This document shows positions 1 through 8,865 of a stretch of 64,000 nt of DNA, in pieces. Position 1 is the stretch's first letter. Every line of letters begins with the position of its first letter. Both the position numbers and the translations under genes were made by a program. The notes beneath the pieces are model-generated. The model was not told the origin of the DNA. It worked only from the letters and a program-made list of their open reading frames with translations, and did not search any database. Location of the stretch: assembly GCF_030269125.1 (NCBI RefSeq), contig NZ_BSSM01000012.1, positions 245,694-309,693 on the forward strand, written 5' to 3'. This DNA comes from Streptomyces hygroscopicus subsp. hygroscopicus. GTDB lineage: Bacteria; Actinomycetota; Actinomycetes; Streptomycetales; Streptomycetaceae.

Positions 1-8
1 TCAGGCCA

Positions 9-614
9 TCACTGTGGGTCACACCTTGGGCCCGATCCCTGGGGCCGCTCCGGCCCCGGCGTCACCTCGTACCCCCGCGCCGTCTGCCGCACCAGAAGCC
101 CGGCGTGGGGGCGGGTGGGGTCGTCGGCGAAGTGCGCGCGCTCGGCCTCGACCCAGCCGTCCCAGAACTCCCGCTGCTCCGCACCGTCCCGCCGCCGGCC
201 GCGTGCCCAGGACTCCTCGCGGGGCAGTTCCATCCACAGCAGTTCGGCCAGGAACGGCCGCAGCGCGCGGCGGCCCGCGCCGACCCCCTCCATCACGACC
301 ACCGGAGCGGGCGGCAGCGGGCGCGCCGGGCCGAACGCGCGGGCGTTCCAGTCGTAGGGAAGGTAGGCGGCCGTCTCGCCCCGGGAGAGGGGGTCGATCA
401 CCTGGGTCAGCAGCCGGTCGGTCCAGGAGAACAGCCGCTCGTGGCTGGAGATGTCGTCGAGGTGGAGCACCGGCGCCCCGTCCAGCGCGGCGGCCAGCCG
501 CCCGGCGAAGGTGGACTTCCCGGAGCCGGCGTGCCCGTCGACGCCGATCAGCCGGACCGGTCCGAGGGACGGCGGGAGCCCGCGCAGCCGGGCGGCGAGG
601 TGCTGAATGGCGAT
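9..614 (-). CDS. Uridine-kinase-like P-loop NTPase, start codon unclear
   Basis: About 200 residues. A Walker A motif GHAGSGKST lies near the N terminus and is followed by HLDD, as in small nucleoside or uridine kinases that phosphorylate with ATP in the cytosol. Substrate cannot be read from the sequence. The reading frame is open upstream to a TAG at 657-659 but has no ATG, GTG or TTG before the P-loop. The P-loop must be included, so an ATG near position 470 cannot be the start. The codons at 614-606 read ATC GCC ATT CAG, which would be a natural N terminus (M)AIQ if 614 were ATG. Either a rare ATC/ATT start is used or the start codon has been lost. A TAnnnT hexamer (TAGACT, 659-654) could be a -10 element. 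Confidence 0.7.
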   Translation of the reverse strand: MAIQHLAARLRGLPPSLGPVRLIGVDGHAGSGKSTFAGRLAAALDGAPVLHLDDISSHERLFSWTDRLLTQVIDPLSRGETAAYLPYDWNARAFGPARPLPPAPVVVMEGVGAGRRALRPFLAELLWMELPREESWARGRRRDGAEQREFWDGWVEAERAHFADDPTRPHAGLLVRQTARGYEVTPGPERPQGSGPRCDPQ

Positions 615-904
615 TCCCGAGGGTGTGGTGCGGTGTGGGGGTTTTCCGGAAAGAGTCTAGTGGGGGCGCATGGCGGCGGTGCCGCCGAGGTCGCCGGACG
701 AAAGAAAGTTACGCTTTGAACCATCGATCGGCGAGCCCGCCCAGCGCACTTCGATAAACATTCTCGAATCCCTGACCGATATGTCGAATTCGGCGTTCCG
801 GGGGTCCTCCGTGCTGAGTAAGGTGCCTCCTGCGCCACCACGAGAAGCGGTAGACGGGGACAGGGTACGGGGACAAGGCCGCGGAGTTATTCGAAGGGCA
901 GTAT

Positions 905-1831
905 GTGTGGCACCCGGCGGCCGACGACCGAGTCCTGGCCGGCGTTTGTGTCGATGTCCGTGCCGGGCGTTATCGGCACGCGTACGAGGCGCTGGCCGAG
1001 ACGCGGCACGACTTCGCCCTGCGCGCCCACCGCTCCCTGGTCCTCGCCTCCGAGGCGGCCGGTACCGACCTGGTCGAACGCTGGCTGGCCGAGGAGCCCT
1101 CGCCCGAGGCCGCGCTCATGTGGGCCCGCGTCGCCGTCCAGCGGGCCCTGCGCGCCGCCGACGGCCACGACGACCGCGCCGAGGCCCTGGAGCGCATAGC
1201 GCTCACCGCCTGCGAACGGGCCGCCGCCCTGGCCCCGCGGGACCCCACCCCCTGGGTCGCCAAGCTGGCCATGGCCCGCCTGCACCGGCTGCGCGACCCG
1301 GCCCCGCAGGGCCTGCTCACCGCGCCGCCCGGCCCCTGGCGGCTGTTCGCGCACATCCTCTCCCTGGACCCGTGGCACCGCGAGGCCCACCACCGCTTCC
1401 TCTCCTCCTTCTTCGCCCGCCACGGCGGCTCGGTCAACGCCGCCTGGGACGTGGCCGCCTTCCTCAGCCAGCGGGCGCCCACCGACTCCGCGCTGCGCCT
1501 GCTGCCCCTGGTCGCCCTGGTGGAGAGCTACAACCCGACCCAACTGCTCGCCGACCGCGTCTGGGAGCAGCCCCAGTGGCGCGCCACCGCGCTCGCGATC
1601 TACCACAACTGGCTTCCGGCGGTGGCCGGTTACCGCTTCACGCCGGTGCTCGACCTGGCCTATCTCGCGCACGCGCTGGTCATGGGCCAGCGCGAGTTCG
1701 AGGCACGGGCGGTCTTCACGGCGATGGGCCCGTACGCCTCGCGCATGCCCTGGAGCGCCTTCGGTGACCCGGCCGAACAGCTCTCCCGGGCGCGCCGCGC
1801 CTGCGGTCTGCCCGTCCCCGGGCCCGCCTGA
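905..1831 (+). CDS. Conserved alpha-helical protein of unknown function
   Basis: 308 residues, rich in Ala, Leu, Arg and Trp, without signal peptide or membrane segment. Repeated helical stretches with spaced Trp/His pairs (for example WHREAHHRF) suggest a TPR-like solenoid, but no defined domain can be named. The GTG at 905 is chosen because GAAGGG lies six bases upstream and no other start exists back to the in-frame stop at 851. The overlapping ATG at 903 is out of frame. It stands alone, 78 bases before the permease gene. Confidence 0.75.
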   Translation: MWHPAADDRVLAGVCVDVRAGRYRHAYEALAETRHDFALRAHRSLVLASEAAGTDLVERWLAEEPSPEAALMWARVAVQRALRAADGHDDRAEALERIALTACERAAALAPRDPTPWVAKLAMARLHRLRDPAPQGLLTAPPGPWRLFAHILSLDPWHREAHHRFLSSFFARHGGSVNAAWDVAAFLSQRAPTDSALRLLPLVALVESYNPTQLLADRVWEQPQWRATALAIYHNWLPAVAGYRFTPVLDLAYLAHALVMGQREFEARAVFTAMGPYASRMPWSAFGDPAEQLSRARRACGLPVPGPA

Positions 1832-1909
1832 CCCCCTTTGCTCGTCACCCGTCCCCCCTCGGCGAGCGCCGTCCAGAGCGCTCGAGAGGCACGAGAGAAA
1901 GGCCGATCT

Positions 1910-3451
1910 GTGTCAGAACGGATGTCTGCTCCCCGGGCCACGGCCCGCGCCGGAGAAGACGCGGTCGTGCTCGACGACGACGCGACCCTGCACGCGATGG
2001 GTTATCCGCGGAAACTCACACGCCGCTTCCAGGCGTTCGACAATTTCGCGATCTCCTTCACCATCATCAATATCCTCTCGGGTATTTTCTCGTCCTTCGG
2101 ATTCGGCATGAACGCGGGTGGCCCCCGTATTCTCGTGTTCGGCTGGATCGGCGTCTCGATCATGGTGCTGCTCATCGGCGCGGCCATGGGTGAGGTCGCC
2201 TCCGCCTATCCGACGAGCGGCGCCCTGTATTTCTCCGCCGGTAAGCTCGCCAAGCGCCACAAGGGTGCCTGGTCCTGGTACACGGGCTGGTTGAATTTCG
2301 TCGGCCAGATCGGCGGCACCGCGGCCACCGGTTATGCGGCGGCCACCTTCATCCAGGCCTTCGTGCAGCTCCAGTGGCCGTCCTACCAGCCGACTGTCCA
2401 TCAGACGGTGCTGATCACGGCCCTGATCATCGTCTTGCAGGGGCTCGCCAACACCTACACCGTCCAGCTCGTCGCCGTGCTCAACCGCATTTCGGTGTGG
2501 TGGCTGCTGATCGGACTCGTCGTGATCGTGGGCGCACTCATAGTGATACCGGATCACCATCAGTCGGCGTCGTTCGTCACGCATTTCGAGAACAACACCG
2601 GCTTCACAAGCGGACTTTACGGAGGCATGCTCGGCCTGCTGGTCACCAGCTGGACCTTCACCGGCTTCGACGGCAGCTTCCACATGTCCGAGGAAACGGT
2701 GCGGGCCACGGTCAACGCACCCAAGGGGATCACCCGCGCCATCGGCTATTCGGCGATCACCGGTCTCATCCTGATGCTGGCACTGGTCTACAGCATTAGG
2801 GACTACGCCAAGGAGGCCGCCAACGGCGCGCCGCCCGTCCAGATCCTCATCGACGCCCTCGGCCTGACCACCGCCAAGGTCATGCTCCTCATCGTCATCG
2901 GCGCGATGCTCTTCTGCGGCCTCGCCAACCTCACCAGCAACACCCGGCAGATCTTCGCCTTCTCCCGCGACGGCGCCATGCCCGGCTCCCGCCTGTGGCA
3001 CTCGGTCTCGCCGCGCACCCGGACGCCCGTCAAGGCGGTCTGGCTCGCGGTGGCCTGCTCGCTCGCCCTGATCGTGCCCGGCTGGTGGTCGCACACCGCC
3101 TTCACCGCGATCGTCAGCGTCAACGTGGTCGGACTCTTCCTCGCCTACGCCGTCCCGATCTTCCTGCGGCTGCGGCTCGGCGACGCCTTCGAGTCCGGCC
3201 CGTGGAACCTGGGGCGCTGGAGCAAGCCGGTCGGCTGGCTCGCCGTGGTCTGGATCGTGCTCAGCAGCATCCTGTTCATGCTGCCGCAGGCGTCCCCGAT
3301 CACCGTGGACTCCTTCAACTACGCGCCGATCGCGCTCGCCGTCGTCCTGCTGGTGGCCACGGTCTGGTGGTTCGCCACCGCCCGCCGCCGCTTCCAGGGC
3401 CCGATCAGCTACGGCCGCCCCGACGAGATCGCGGCCATGGACCTCATCTGA
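1910..3451 (+). CDS. APC-family amino acid permease
   Basis: 513 residues with about twelve hydrophobic segments. The N-terminal region, a Tyr-Pro followed by LTRRFQAFDNFAISF and then helix 1, is typical of the APC superfamily ACT/BAT branch (GABA, choline or basic amino-acid permeases). SGALYFSAGKLA and FTGFDGSFHMSEE match the conserved helix 3 and helix 6-7 areas of this branch. It should sit in the cytoplasmic membrane and import an amino acid or amine by cation symport; the substrate is not decided. GTG at 1910 is preferred: GAGAAAGG precedes it, and the upstream extension to 1838 has no ribosome binding site. A strong terminator follows at 3467. Confidence 0.9.
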   Translation: MSERMSAPRATARAGEDAVVLDDDATLHAMGYPRKLTRRFQAFDNFAISFTIINILSGIFSSFGFGMNAGGPRILVFGWIGVSIMVLLIGAAMGEVASAYPTSGALYFSAGKLAKRHKGAWSWYTGWLNFVGQIGGTAATGYAAATFIQAFVQLQWPSYQPTVHQTVLITALIIVLQGLANTYTVQLVAVLNRISVWWLLIGLVVIVGALIVIPDHHQSASFVTHFENNTGFTSGLYGGMLGLLVTSWTFTGFDGSFHMSEETVRATVNAPKGITRAIGYSAITGLILMLALVYSIRDYAKEAANGAPPVQILIDALGLTTAKVMLLIVIGAMLFCGLANLTSNTRQIFAFSRDGAMPGSRLWHSVSPRTRTPVKAVWLAVACSLALIVPGWWSHTAFTAIVSVNVVGLFLAYAVPIFLRLRLGDAFESGPWNLGRWSKPVGWLAVVWIVLSSILFMLPQASPITVDSFNYAPIALAVVLLVATVWWFATARRRFQGPISYGRPDEIAAMDLI

Positions 3452-3466
3452 CCCGACCCGCGCCCA

Positions 3467-3514
3467 GGCCCCGGCCGCGGCACCGCTTCACCGGTGCCGC
3501 GGCCGGGGCCTTTG
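3467..3514 (+). terminator. Rho-independent-type hairpin after the permease
   Basis: A perfect 19-bp stem (3467-3485 with 3492-3510, arms beginning GGCCCCGGCC) with a six-base loop is followed by TTTGT. It ends the permease transcript before the exported peptidase gene. Confidence 0.8.
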
Positions 3515-3669
3515 TCCGTCCTGTGCCCCCGCCGCCACCGGATCAGACCAATATTCATGGCGCGGCATCCGCCCAAGTGCTGGCAGGGGCCCCGCGGCTG
3601 CTCCATAGTTGGCCCACGACGTGCACATGATCCAGCCATGACTCCGGACACCTGGGGGTAAGCGCGCCC

Positions 3670-5055
3670 ATGAGCAGAGCCCAACAGCCGTCCCGCAGAA
3701 CCGTCCTGACCGCCGCGGTCGCCGCCGCGGTGGCCGGCGCCGCCACGCCCGCCGCGGCCGCCGCGCAGCGGGGCACCGCCACCGTGCGCGCGACGGTCGA
3801 CGCAGAGCCCGGTCCCGCGGGCGCCCGCCCCATCGACTACCACGCCTGGACCACGTACAGCGAGTGGCGCACCGGCACCGCGCAGGGCACCCGCCCGGTC
3901 CCCGGCCCCCGCCCCGGTGTGGTGATCGGCGCCCCCGCGGGCTCCGTCGACTACACCGACCCGCACACCGGCACCACCGCGACGTGGGAGTACGCCACCT
4001 GGACCTCCCCGCTGTACCGCCTCACGGTGCCGGCCACCGAGGTCGTCTCCTCCTGGAACGCGCACACTCCCGAGGGCACCTGGCTCCAGGTCGAGCTCGG
4101 CGGCACGTACTCCGACGGCGGTGAGACGCCCTGGTACGTGATGGGCCGCTGGGCGGCGGGGGACATGGACATCAAGCGGACCTCGGTGGACGGCCAGGGT
4201 GACGGCAGGAGCAGCGTCTGGACCGACACCTTTGCCATCGACGACGCCTCCACCGGGCTGCGCCTCGTCTCCTACCGGCTGCGTCTGACGCTGTACCGCA
4301 GGCCGGGCACGCGGCTCACGCCGACGGTGTGGCGGCTCGGCGCGATGGGCTCCGACATCCCCGACCGCTTCACCGTCCCGGCCTCGCTGCCCGGCCTCGC
4401 GCAGGAACTGGTGGTGCCGCGCTACTCGCAGGAGATCCACAAGGGCCAGTACCCGCAGTACGACAACGGCGGCGAGGCCTGGTGCAGCCCGACCTCCTCG
4501 CAGATGATCGTCGAGTACTGGGGCGGTCGGCTCAGCGCCGAGCAACTGTCCTGGGTCGACCCGTCGTACGCCGACCCGCAGGTGGACGCGGCCGCGCGCT
4601 ACACGTACGACCACCAGTACGAGGGCTGCGGCAACTGGCCGTTCAACGCGGCCTACGCGGCGACCTTCGACGGCCTCCAGGGCGTGGTGACCCGGCTCGC
4701 CTCGCTGACCGATCTGGAGACGCTGGTCGCGGCCGGCATCCCGGCCATAACGTCGCAGTCGTTCCTCAAGACCGAGCTGACCGGGGCGGGTTACGGCACC
4801 TCGGGGCACCTCATGACGGTGATCGGTTTCACCGCGGACGGCGACGTGATCGCCAACGACCCGGCCTCGCCGGACGACGACGCGGTGCGACGGGTGTACA
4901 AGCGCCGGGAGTTCGAGAACATCTGGCTGAGGACGAAGCGCTACAACGCCTCCGGCGGCGTCTCCTCCGGCACCGGAGGGGTCTGCTACCTCTACTTCCC
5001 GGCCCATCCGAGCGCCCACCAGCGCAAGGCCCTGGCCGCGGTGGGAGTGCGCTGA
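3670..5055 (+). CDS. Tat-exported C39-type peptidase family protein
   Basis: 461 residues. The N terminus SRRTVLTAAVAAAVAG followed by an Ala-rich segment is a twin-arginine signal peptide, so the protein is exported folded. The N-terminal half (about 50-250) is a beta-rich domain; the C-terminal half is a papain-like C39_2 fold. The probable catalytic Cys is C272 in EAWCSPTSSQM, His is H380 in SGHLMTVIGF, and Asp is D397 in NDPAS. It probably cleaves peptides or the cell wall, or acts on a dedicated substrate; no partner is evident. ATG at 3670 has GGGGGTAAG upstream. Confidence 0.88.
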   Translation: MSRAQQPSRRTVLTAAVAAAVAGAATPAAAAAQRGTATVRATVDAEPGPAGARPIDYHAWTTYSEWRTGTAQGTRPVPGPRPGVVIGAPAGSVDYTDPHTGTTATWEYATWTSPLYRLTVPATEVVSSWNAHTPEGTWLQVELGGTYSDGGETPWYVMGRWAAGDMDIKRTSVDGQGDGRSSVWTDTFAIDDASTGLRLVSYRLRLTLYRRPGTRLTPTVWRLGAMGSDIPDRFTVPASLPGLAQELVVPRYSQEIHKGQYPQYDNGGEAWCSPTSSQMIVEYWGGRLSAEQLSWVDPSYADPQVDAAARYTYDHQYEGCGNWPFNAAYAATFDGLQGVVTRLASLTDLETLVAAGIPAITSQSFLKTELTGAGYGTSGHLMTVIGFTADGDVIANDPASPDDDAVRRVYKRREFENIWLRTKRYNASGGVSSGTGGVCYLYFPAHPSAHQRKALAAVGVR

Positions 5056-5156
5056 CCGTGTGAGCAAGCTCATCGCCGCACGTGCCGTCGCGGGTGGCAA
5101 GGTGGACGACCGGGTGGGGGAGCCGCTCTGTACGTCCGACCTCTGTGAGGAGCAGC

Positions 5157-5297
5157 ATGACCGCACACTCCGCCACCGCCACCCGCGCCCGCACCGGCGG
5201 CCCCCGGGACGAGGGTCCCGAGTTCCTCGAACACCTCCTCGGGTGGGTCCTCGTCGTCGTCACCGCGATGCTGGTCACCCGGCTGGGCCTCCTCTGA
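5157..5297 (+). CDS. Small single-pass membrane protein
   Basis: 46 residues: a charged N terminus, then one hydrophobic helix (LLGWVLVVVTAMLVTRLGLL) reaching the C terminus. GAGGAG sits just before the ATG. Unknown function; the strong ribosome binding site and clean TM segment support a real gene. It lies 101 bases after the peptidase gene. Confidence 0.6.
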   Translation: MTAHSATATRARTGGPRDEGPEFLEHLLGWVLVVVTAMLVTRLGLL

Positions 5298-6273
5298 ACC
5301 GGAGCCCCGCTCCAGCGACGTGATCAACCGCGCCCGCGGAGGTCTCCGCGCCCGGCGAACCGCCGGACGACCTCCGCCCCGCCCCTATTCCTGGCTCCGG
5401 GTCCCCACTCCCTGGCTCCGGGTGCCGGCTCCTTCGACCTCTCTTCCACTGTCCGCTCGGGTTCGCCGTCGCAGCGCTCCCGTATGCACGGACCTCCGTT
5501 TGCGGGCCGTCCGCCTGGACCCCCGACCGTGGACCGGATGTCGTCTCCCCATGCCGGCCCGGCCCTTCCGGTGTGCCGTCGTGGACTCACGTGGGCCTCG
5601 CAGCGCTCGGGGCCTCGGGAGGTCCTGGTTGCCGCAGTCCCTCCTCACGCGGGCGTCGGCGCTCCGGTGGTCCGTCCGTCGAACCTCCCCGTCTCCCGGG
5701 GGCGCGTTTGGGTCGCCGGTCGCTCCGGTATCCCGGCGCCGGGGCCCCTGTCTGCCGGACCGGCACAGGAGGACTAGACCACTCTGCCTCGGGACGCCTC
5801 GCCCCGGTGCCCCGGTTGCCGGCCCCCCGGTCCGGTCTCCGGCCGCCCGCCCCCGGGGCCCGGCATGCCGGCCTCCGCCCCCGGTCCCCGGTCGCTGAAC
5901 GTCCTTCCGGCCGTCGGAGCCCGTGTGTGGTCGCCGGCCGCGCACAGCCACGGCGACCGTCGCTCCGGCACCCCGCCGACGCGCCTGAGCGCATCCACGG
6001 CCGCCGGGACCGCTCCCGCGCGGGCCGCGCCCGTCTCCCCCATGCCGGCCGCCGGGCGTTCCGGTGCCGCCGCCGGACGTCCTCGTCGTCCGGCTCCCGG
6101 CCGCCCCGGTGCTCCCCCTTCCCCCGCCGGGCCCGTCTCCGGACGTCCTGGCGCCCGGCCCTCGCGCGTCCAGGTCCGCCCGGACCGTCGCGCCCGCCGG
6201 GCCTCTCGAACCCGTTCCCCGCAGATGACCCCGGCCTGCCCCTCGTCCCCGCCGCAAGCACCCCGGGATTCCG
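5298..6273. other. Non-coding GC-rich stretch, interrupted by the ISL3 element
   Basis: About 1 kb without a convincing gene. Open frames exist on both strands only because stop codons are rare at this GC content; their translations are Arg/Pro/Gly-rich with no fold. The text is made of drifting short motifs (repeats of CATGCCGGCC, CTCCGG and TCCCGG). If the mobile element is removed, the stretch continues through 9983-10110, where CCCGGGATGCCGCTCGC occurs twice in tandem. It may be a decayed gene or an intergenic repeat island. Confidence 0.5.
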
Positions 6274-6297
6274 GGGTCTTCAAAGTTGAGCGGTGCG
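6274..6297 (+). repeat. Left terminal inverted repeat of the ISL3 element
   Basis: Starts GGGTCTTC and ends TTGAGCGGTGCG. Three mismatches to the right repeat, all in the middle. The transposase TGA (6282-6280) lies inside it. Confidence 0.9.
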
Positions 6298-7598
6298 GAG
6301 GTGTCCGCGGGCTCGGCGGGTGGTGACACAGCGTGTGCGTAGGCGTTGGTCCTCTGCGTTGCGGAAGCCGAAGGCGTTGCGGGCGACGAGCTTGATCACG
6401 CGGTTGATGCCCTCGCTCTTGGCGTTGCTGTGGCCGGTGTCGAGGAACGCGGTGATCTCCGCCCACCACCGGTCCACGGTCACGGCCAGCCGGACGACCT
6501 CGGGGATGTCCGAATCCGCGCACCAGGTGAGGAACTTCCATCGGGCATGGCCGACTTGGTGCCGGTCGGCGCCGGTGCGGGCCAGGGCGAGGAGATTGCG
6601 CAGGCTCTCCTTCGCGATCCACGCAGTCAGCAGCGTCTGCCCGATCTGCCCCTCGCCCAGCAGTGGGTTCCACATGGTCGCGAACTGCTCATCGGTGAGG
6701 TCCTCGCGGTTGCGCAGGAGACGTCGTCTGGCTTTCCACTCCGGGTCGCTGACGCGTCCGCGTCGTCCACGGGCCTCGGCGGTGGTGCGGCGCCGGAGTG
6801 TGGAGAGCATTTTGTTGGCGAGCTGGCCGACGTGGAAGTGGTCGACCACGACGGTGGCGTCGGGCAGGCCGGTGCGGATCGCGGCGCGGTAAGTGGCCGA
6901 CATGTCGATGGCGACGTGGGTGATGTTCTTGCGCCAGGTCAGCGGTGTGGTGGACAGCCAGGCCAGGACATCGGCGACGGTGCGGCCCTCGACCTGGCCG
7001 AGCAGCCCGCCGTGGCCCAGCGCGTCAACGAACCCGGTGTGCCACCGATCCCGGGTCAGGCGCCACTTGCCGGACTCGGGGTCCTGCTCCCACTCCGTCC
7101 TGCCCCGCCGGGTCTCGTCGACGCCCAGCACCTTCACCTCGGGCAGCGGGGCGTCGACGACCTCGCGCGCTGATAGACGGAAGGCGCCCATCACCGTCGG
7201 CCAGGACAGGTGCAGGTCTCGGGCGGCCTGGATGACCGTTGAGCCGGCATCGCGCACCCGGCGCCCGGCCGCCTGGCGCAGCCGGGCGGTGATCCGTGCC
7301 CCGGCCGGTATCTGGGCGACGCTCTCGGTGAACGACTTCCTCGGGCACGTCGGCTCGCGGCACCACCAGCGGCGCTTTTGCCACAACAGCACCAGCCCGC
7401 GTTCCCCTTGAGGAAGGTCTCGAGGACGGGTCCGGGCTGTGCCCTTCACCTTCCAGGCGAAGGCCCGCACTCCGGGCAGGCGCGAGCCGTTTCCTCCGCC
7501 GTGGCCAGATGCACCCGGCGGGTGCCGTCCTCAAGCCGCTCGACCCGCACGACGGACACCCCGTCGAGGCCGAGCAGCAACGTCGCTTCGTTGGGCAA
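6280..7598 (-). pseudogene. ISL3-family transposase, frameshifted near the zinc finger
   Basis: The main frame (7470-6280, 396 codons from GTG) carries the ISL3 DDE domain. The first Asp is in LGVDETRRGR, the second in VVVDHFHVGQLANK and the Glu in NAKSEGINRVIK. The usual N terminus lies in another frame: from TTG at 7598 it reads (M)PNEATLLLGLDGVSVV... to ARACPECG and then runs into a stop. The zinc-ribbon halves CPEC and CREPTCPRK are thus in different frames, joined around 7470 at a repeated GTGCGG-like sequence. This fits loss of a few bases, for instance seven between short repeats. The truncated body might still be translated from GTG 7470, but full-length transposase is not encoded, so the element may now be immobile without help in trans. 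Confidence 0.85.
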
Positions 7599-7775
7599 GC
7601 CCGTGGCTCCTGCTTGATCTCCGCGTAGAGAACAGAAATGATCACGCGTTCGACAGTGAGGCAGCAGCGGCCGGATCTGTCGTTGCGGTGGATGGGCTCT
7701 GGCTTCCGGGCCGCTGGCGCTTCGCAGGGCAGTGTGCTGAGGCGTGTTGACGTGGGCCCGGATCGGGTGATCTGG

Positions 7776-8732
7776 TCATGCGGCCGCGTCGACCAGGGCT
7801 TGGAGCAGGCGCTGGGGGTCTTCGGCGATGCGGTTGCAGACGTAGAGCCACCATTCCGTGCCGAAGACGATGTACTCCCGGGTGGGGTGGCCGCGCTCGG
7901 CCATGGCCTGGAGGCGGTCGGGCCCGAGGCCGAGGAGGGTCTCGAACTCCCAAGGATCGGAATCGTGACCCTTCCCTCCGAGGTGCTGGTCAACGCGGTT
8001 GATCAGTTCCCAGTCGTGGGTGGCGAAGGAGCACAGATGGCCCGAGTCGGCCAACTGTTGCGCATACGCAAGATAGGCGGCGGTCAGGGCCGGGGCCTCG
8101 CGCCGGTGGGCGATGGCCTCAGGTTCGAGGAAGGCGCCCTTGACCAGGCGGATGCGGCCGGGACGGGAAAGCAGCTCCGGCAGGTCGTCTGCGGTGCGAT
8201 ACAGGCGTGCCTGGACAGTGATGCCCACATGATCGAACCGCTTGCACAGCTTGCGGTGCAGGGCAAGCACCTCGTCGGTACGGTCGGAGCCTTCAGCCGA
8301 GATCACCATCTCCCGCCCGGTGTCGGCGGTGGCCTGGGCGATGCGGGAGGCGTTGGCAAGGGCAAGCTCTGCATCGACGGCCAGGCCGATGTGGGACAGG
8401 TCGAGGGAGATCGAGCACCCGGGTGGAAGTAGCCGGGCCGCAGAGAGGAACGTGTCGGTCTCTTCCGTGGCTCGCCGCGGGTCGCGGCAGCTCTCGCCCA
8501 TGTACTCGACGTTCACGCGGTGGCCGACGGCCAGGACCTGCTGCGCCCGGTCCAGGGCGTCGGGCAGGGTTTCACCGGCCACGTACCGTTGCGCAACTTT
8601 GCGGGCCAGAGGGCCCAGGATCGGGTCATCTGGGACACGCCACTTCAGCTCCTCGTCGAGCGCGAGCCCACGCAGGACTTGGGCAGCCTGTGACGAGAGG
8701 GCGGCGTTGGTAGCGGGGATCTGCGTGGTCAT
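7776..8732 (-). CDS. Proline-dehydrogenase-like flavoenzyme (passenger gene)
   Basis: 318 residues, the usual length of monofunctional PRODH. The FAD-dependent TIM-barrel is recognisable from VNVEYMGES, VQARLYRTADDL, RLVKGAF and the final helix FGTEWWLYVCNRIAEDP. PRODH normally oxidises L-proline to pyrroline-5-carboxylate. In the last helix the classical YxxRR that holds the substrate carboxylate (R555/R556 in E. coli PutA) reads YVCNR here, so the first Arg is Asn. A different imino-acid substrate or lower activity is possible. It is divergently arranged with the GlxA-type regulator inside the mobile element, which suggests that the regulator controls it. ATG at 8732. Confidence 0.85.
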   Translation of the reverse strand: MTTQIPATNAALSSQAAQVLRGLALDEELKWRVPDDPILGPLARKVAQRYVAGETLPDALDRAQQVLAVGHRVNVEYMGESCRDPRRATEETDTFLSAARLLPPGCSISLDLSHIGLAVDAELALANASRIAQATADTGREMVISAEGSDRTDEVLALHRKLCKRFDHVGITVQARLYRTADDLPELLSRPGRIRLVKGAFLEPEAIAHRREAPALTAAYLAYAQQLADSGHLCSFATHDWELINRVDQHLGGKGHDSDPWEFETLLGLGPDRLQAMAERGHPTREYIVFGTEWWLYVCNRIAEDPQRLLQALVDAAA

Positions 8733-8865
8733 GCGCTGTGCCTAGCTGTTCGCGGGATGGATGAACGCCTGCGAGCCTTCCAGGCCGGTGCTATCACGTG
8801 AGAGTGGCAGATACGACAGGTAAGCTGAAATTCCTGCCACTGCGGTAAGAGGGGATCAGGAACCG

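Noticed and set aside
1838..1909. N-terminal extension of the amino acid permease
   Set aside because: No ribosome binding site; the added residues are basic and unlike permease N termini, while GTG 1910 has GAGAAAGG.
5385..6329. 314-codon minus-strand frame running into the IS element
   Set aside because: It crosses the target duplication and inverted repeat of the element, so it cannot be an old gene, and its sequence is RGRG-type low complexity.
7025..7993. 322-codon minus-strand frame spanning the transposase N terminus
   Set aside because: It is a third frame; neither zinc-finger nor DDE motifs are in it.
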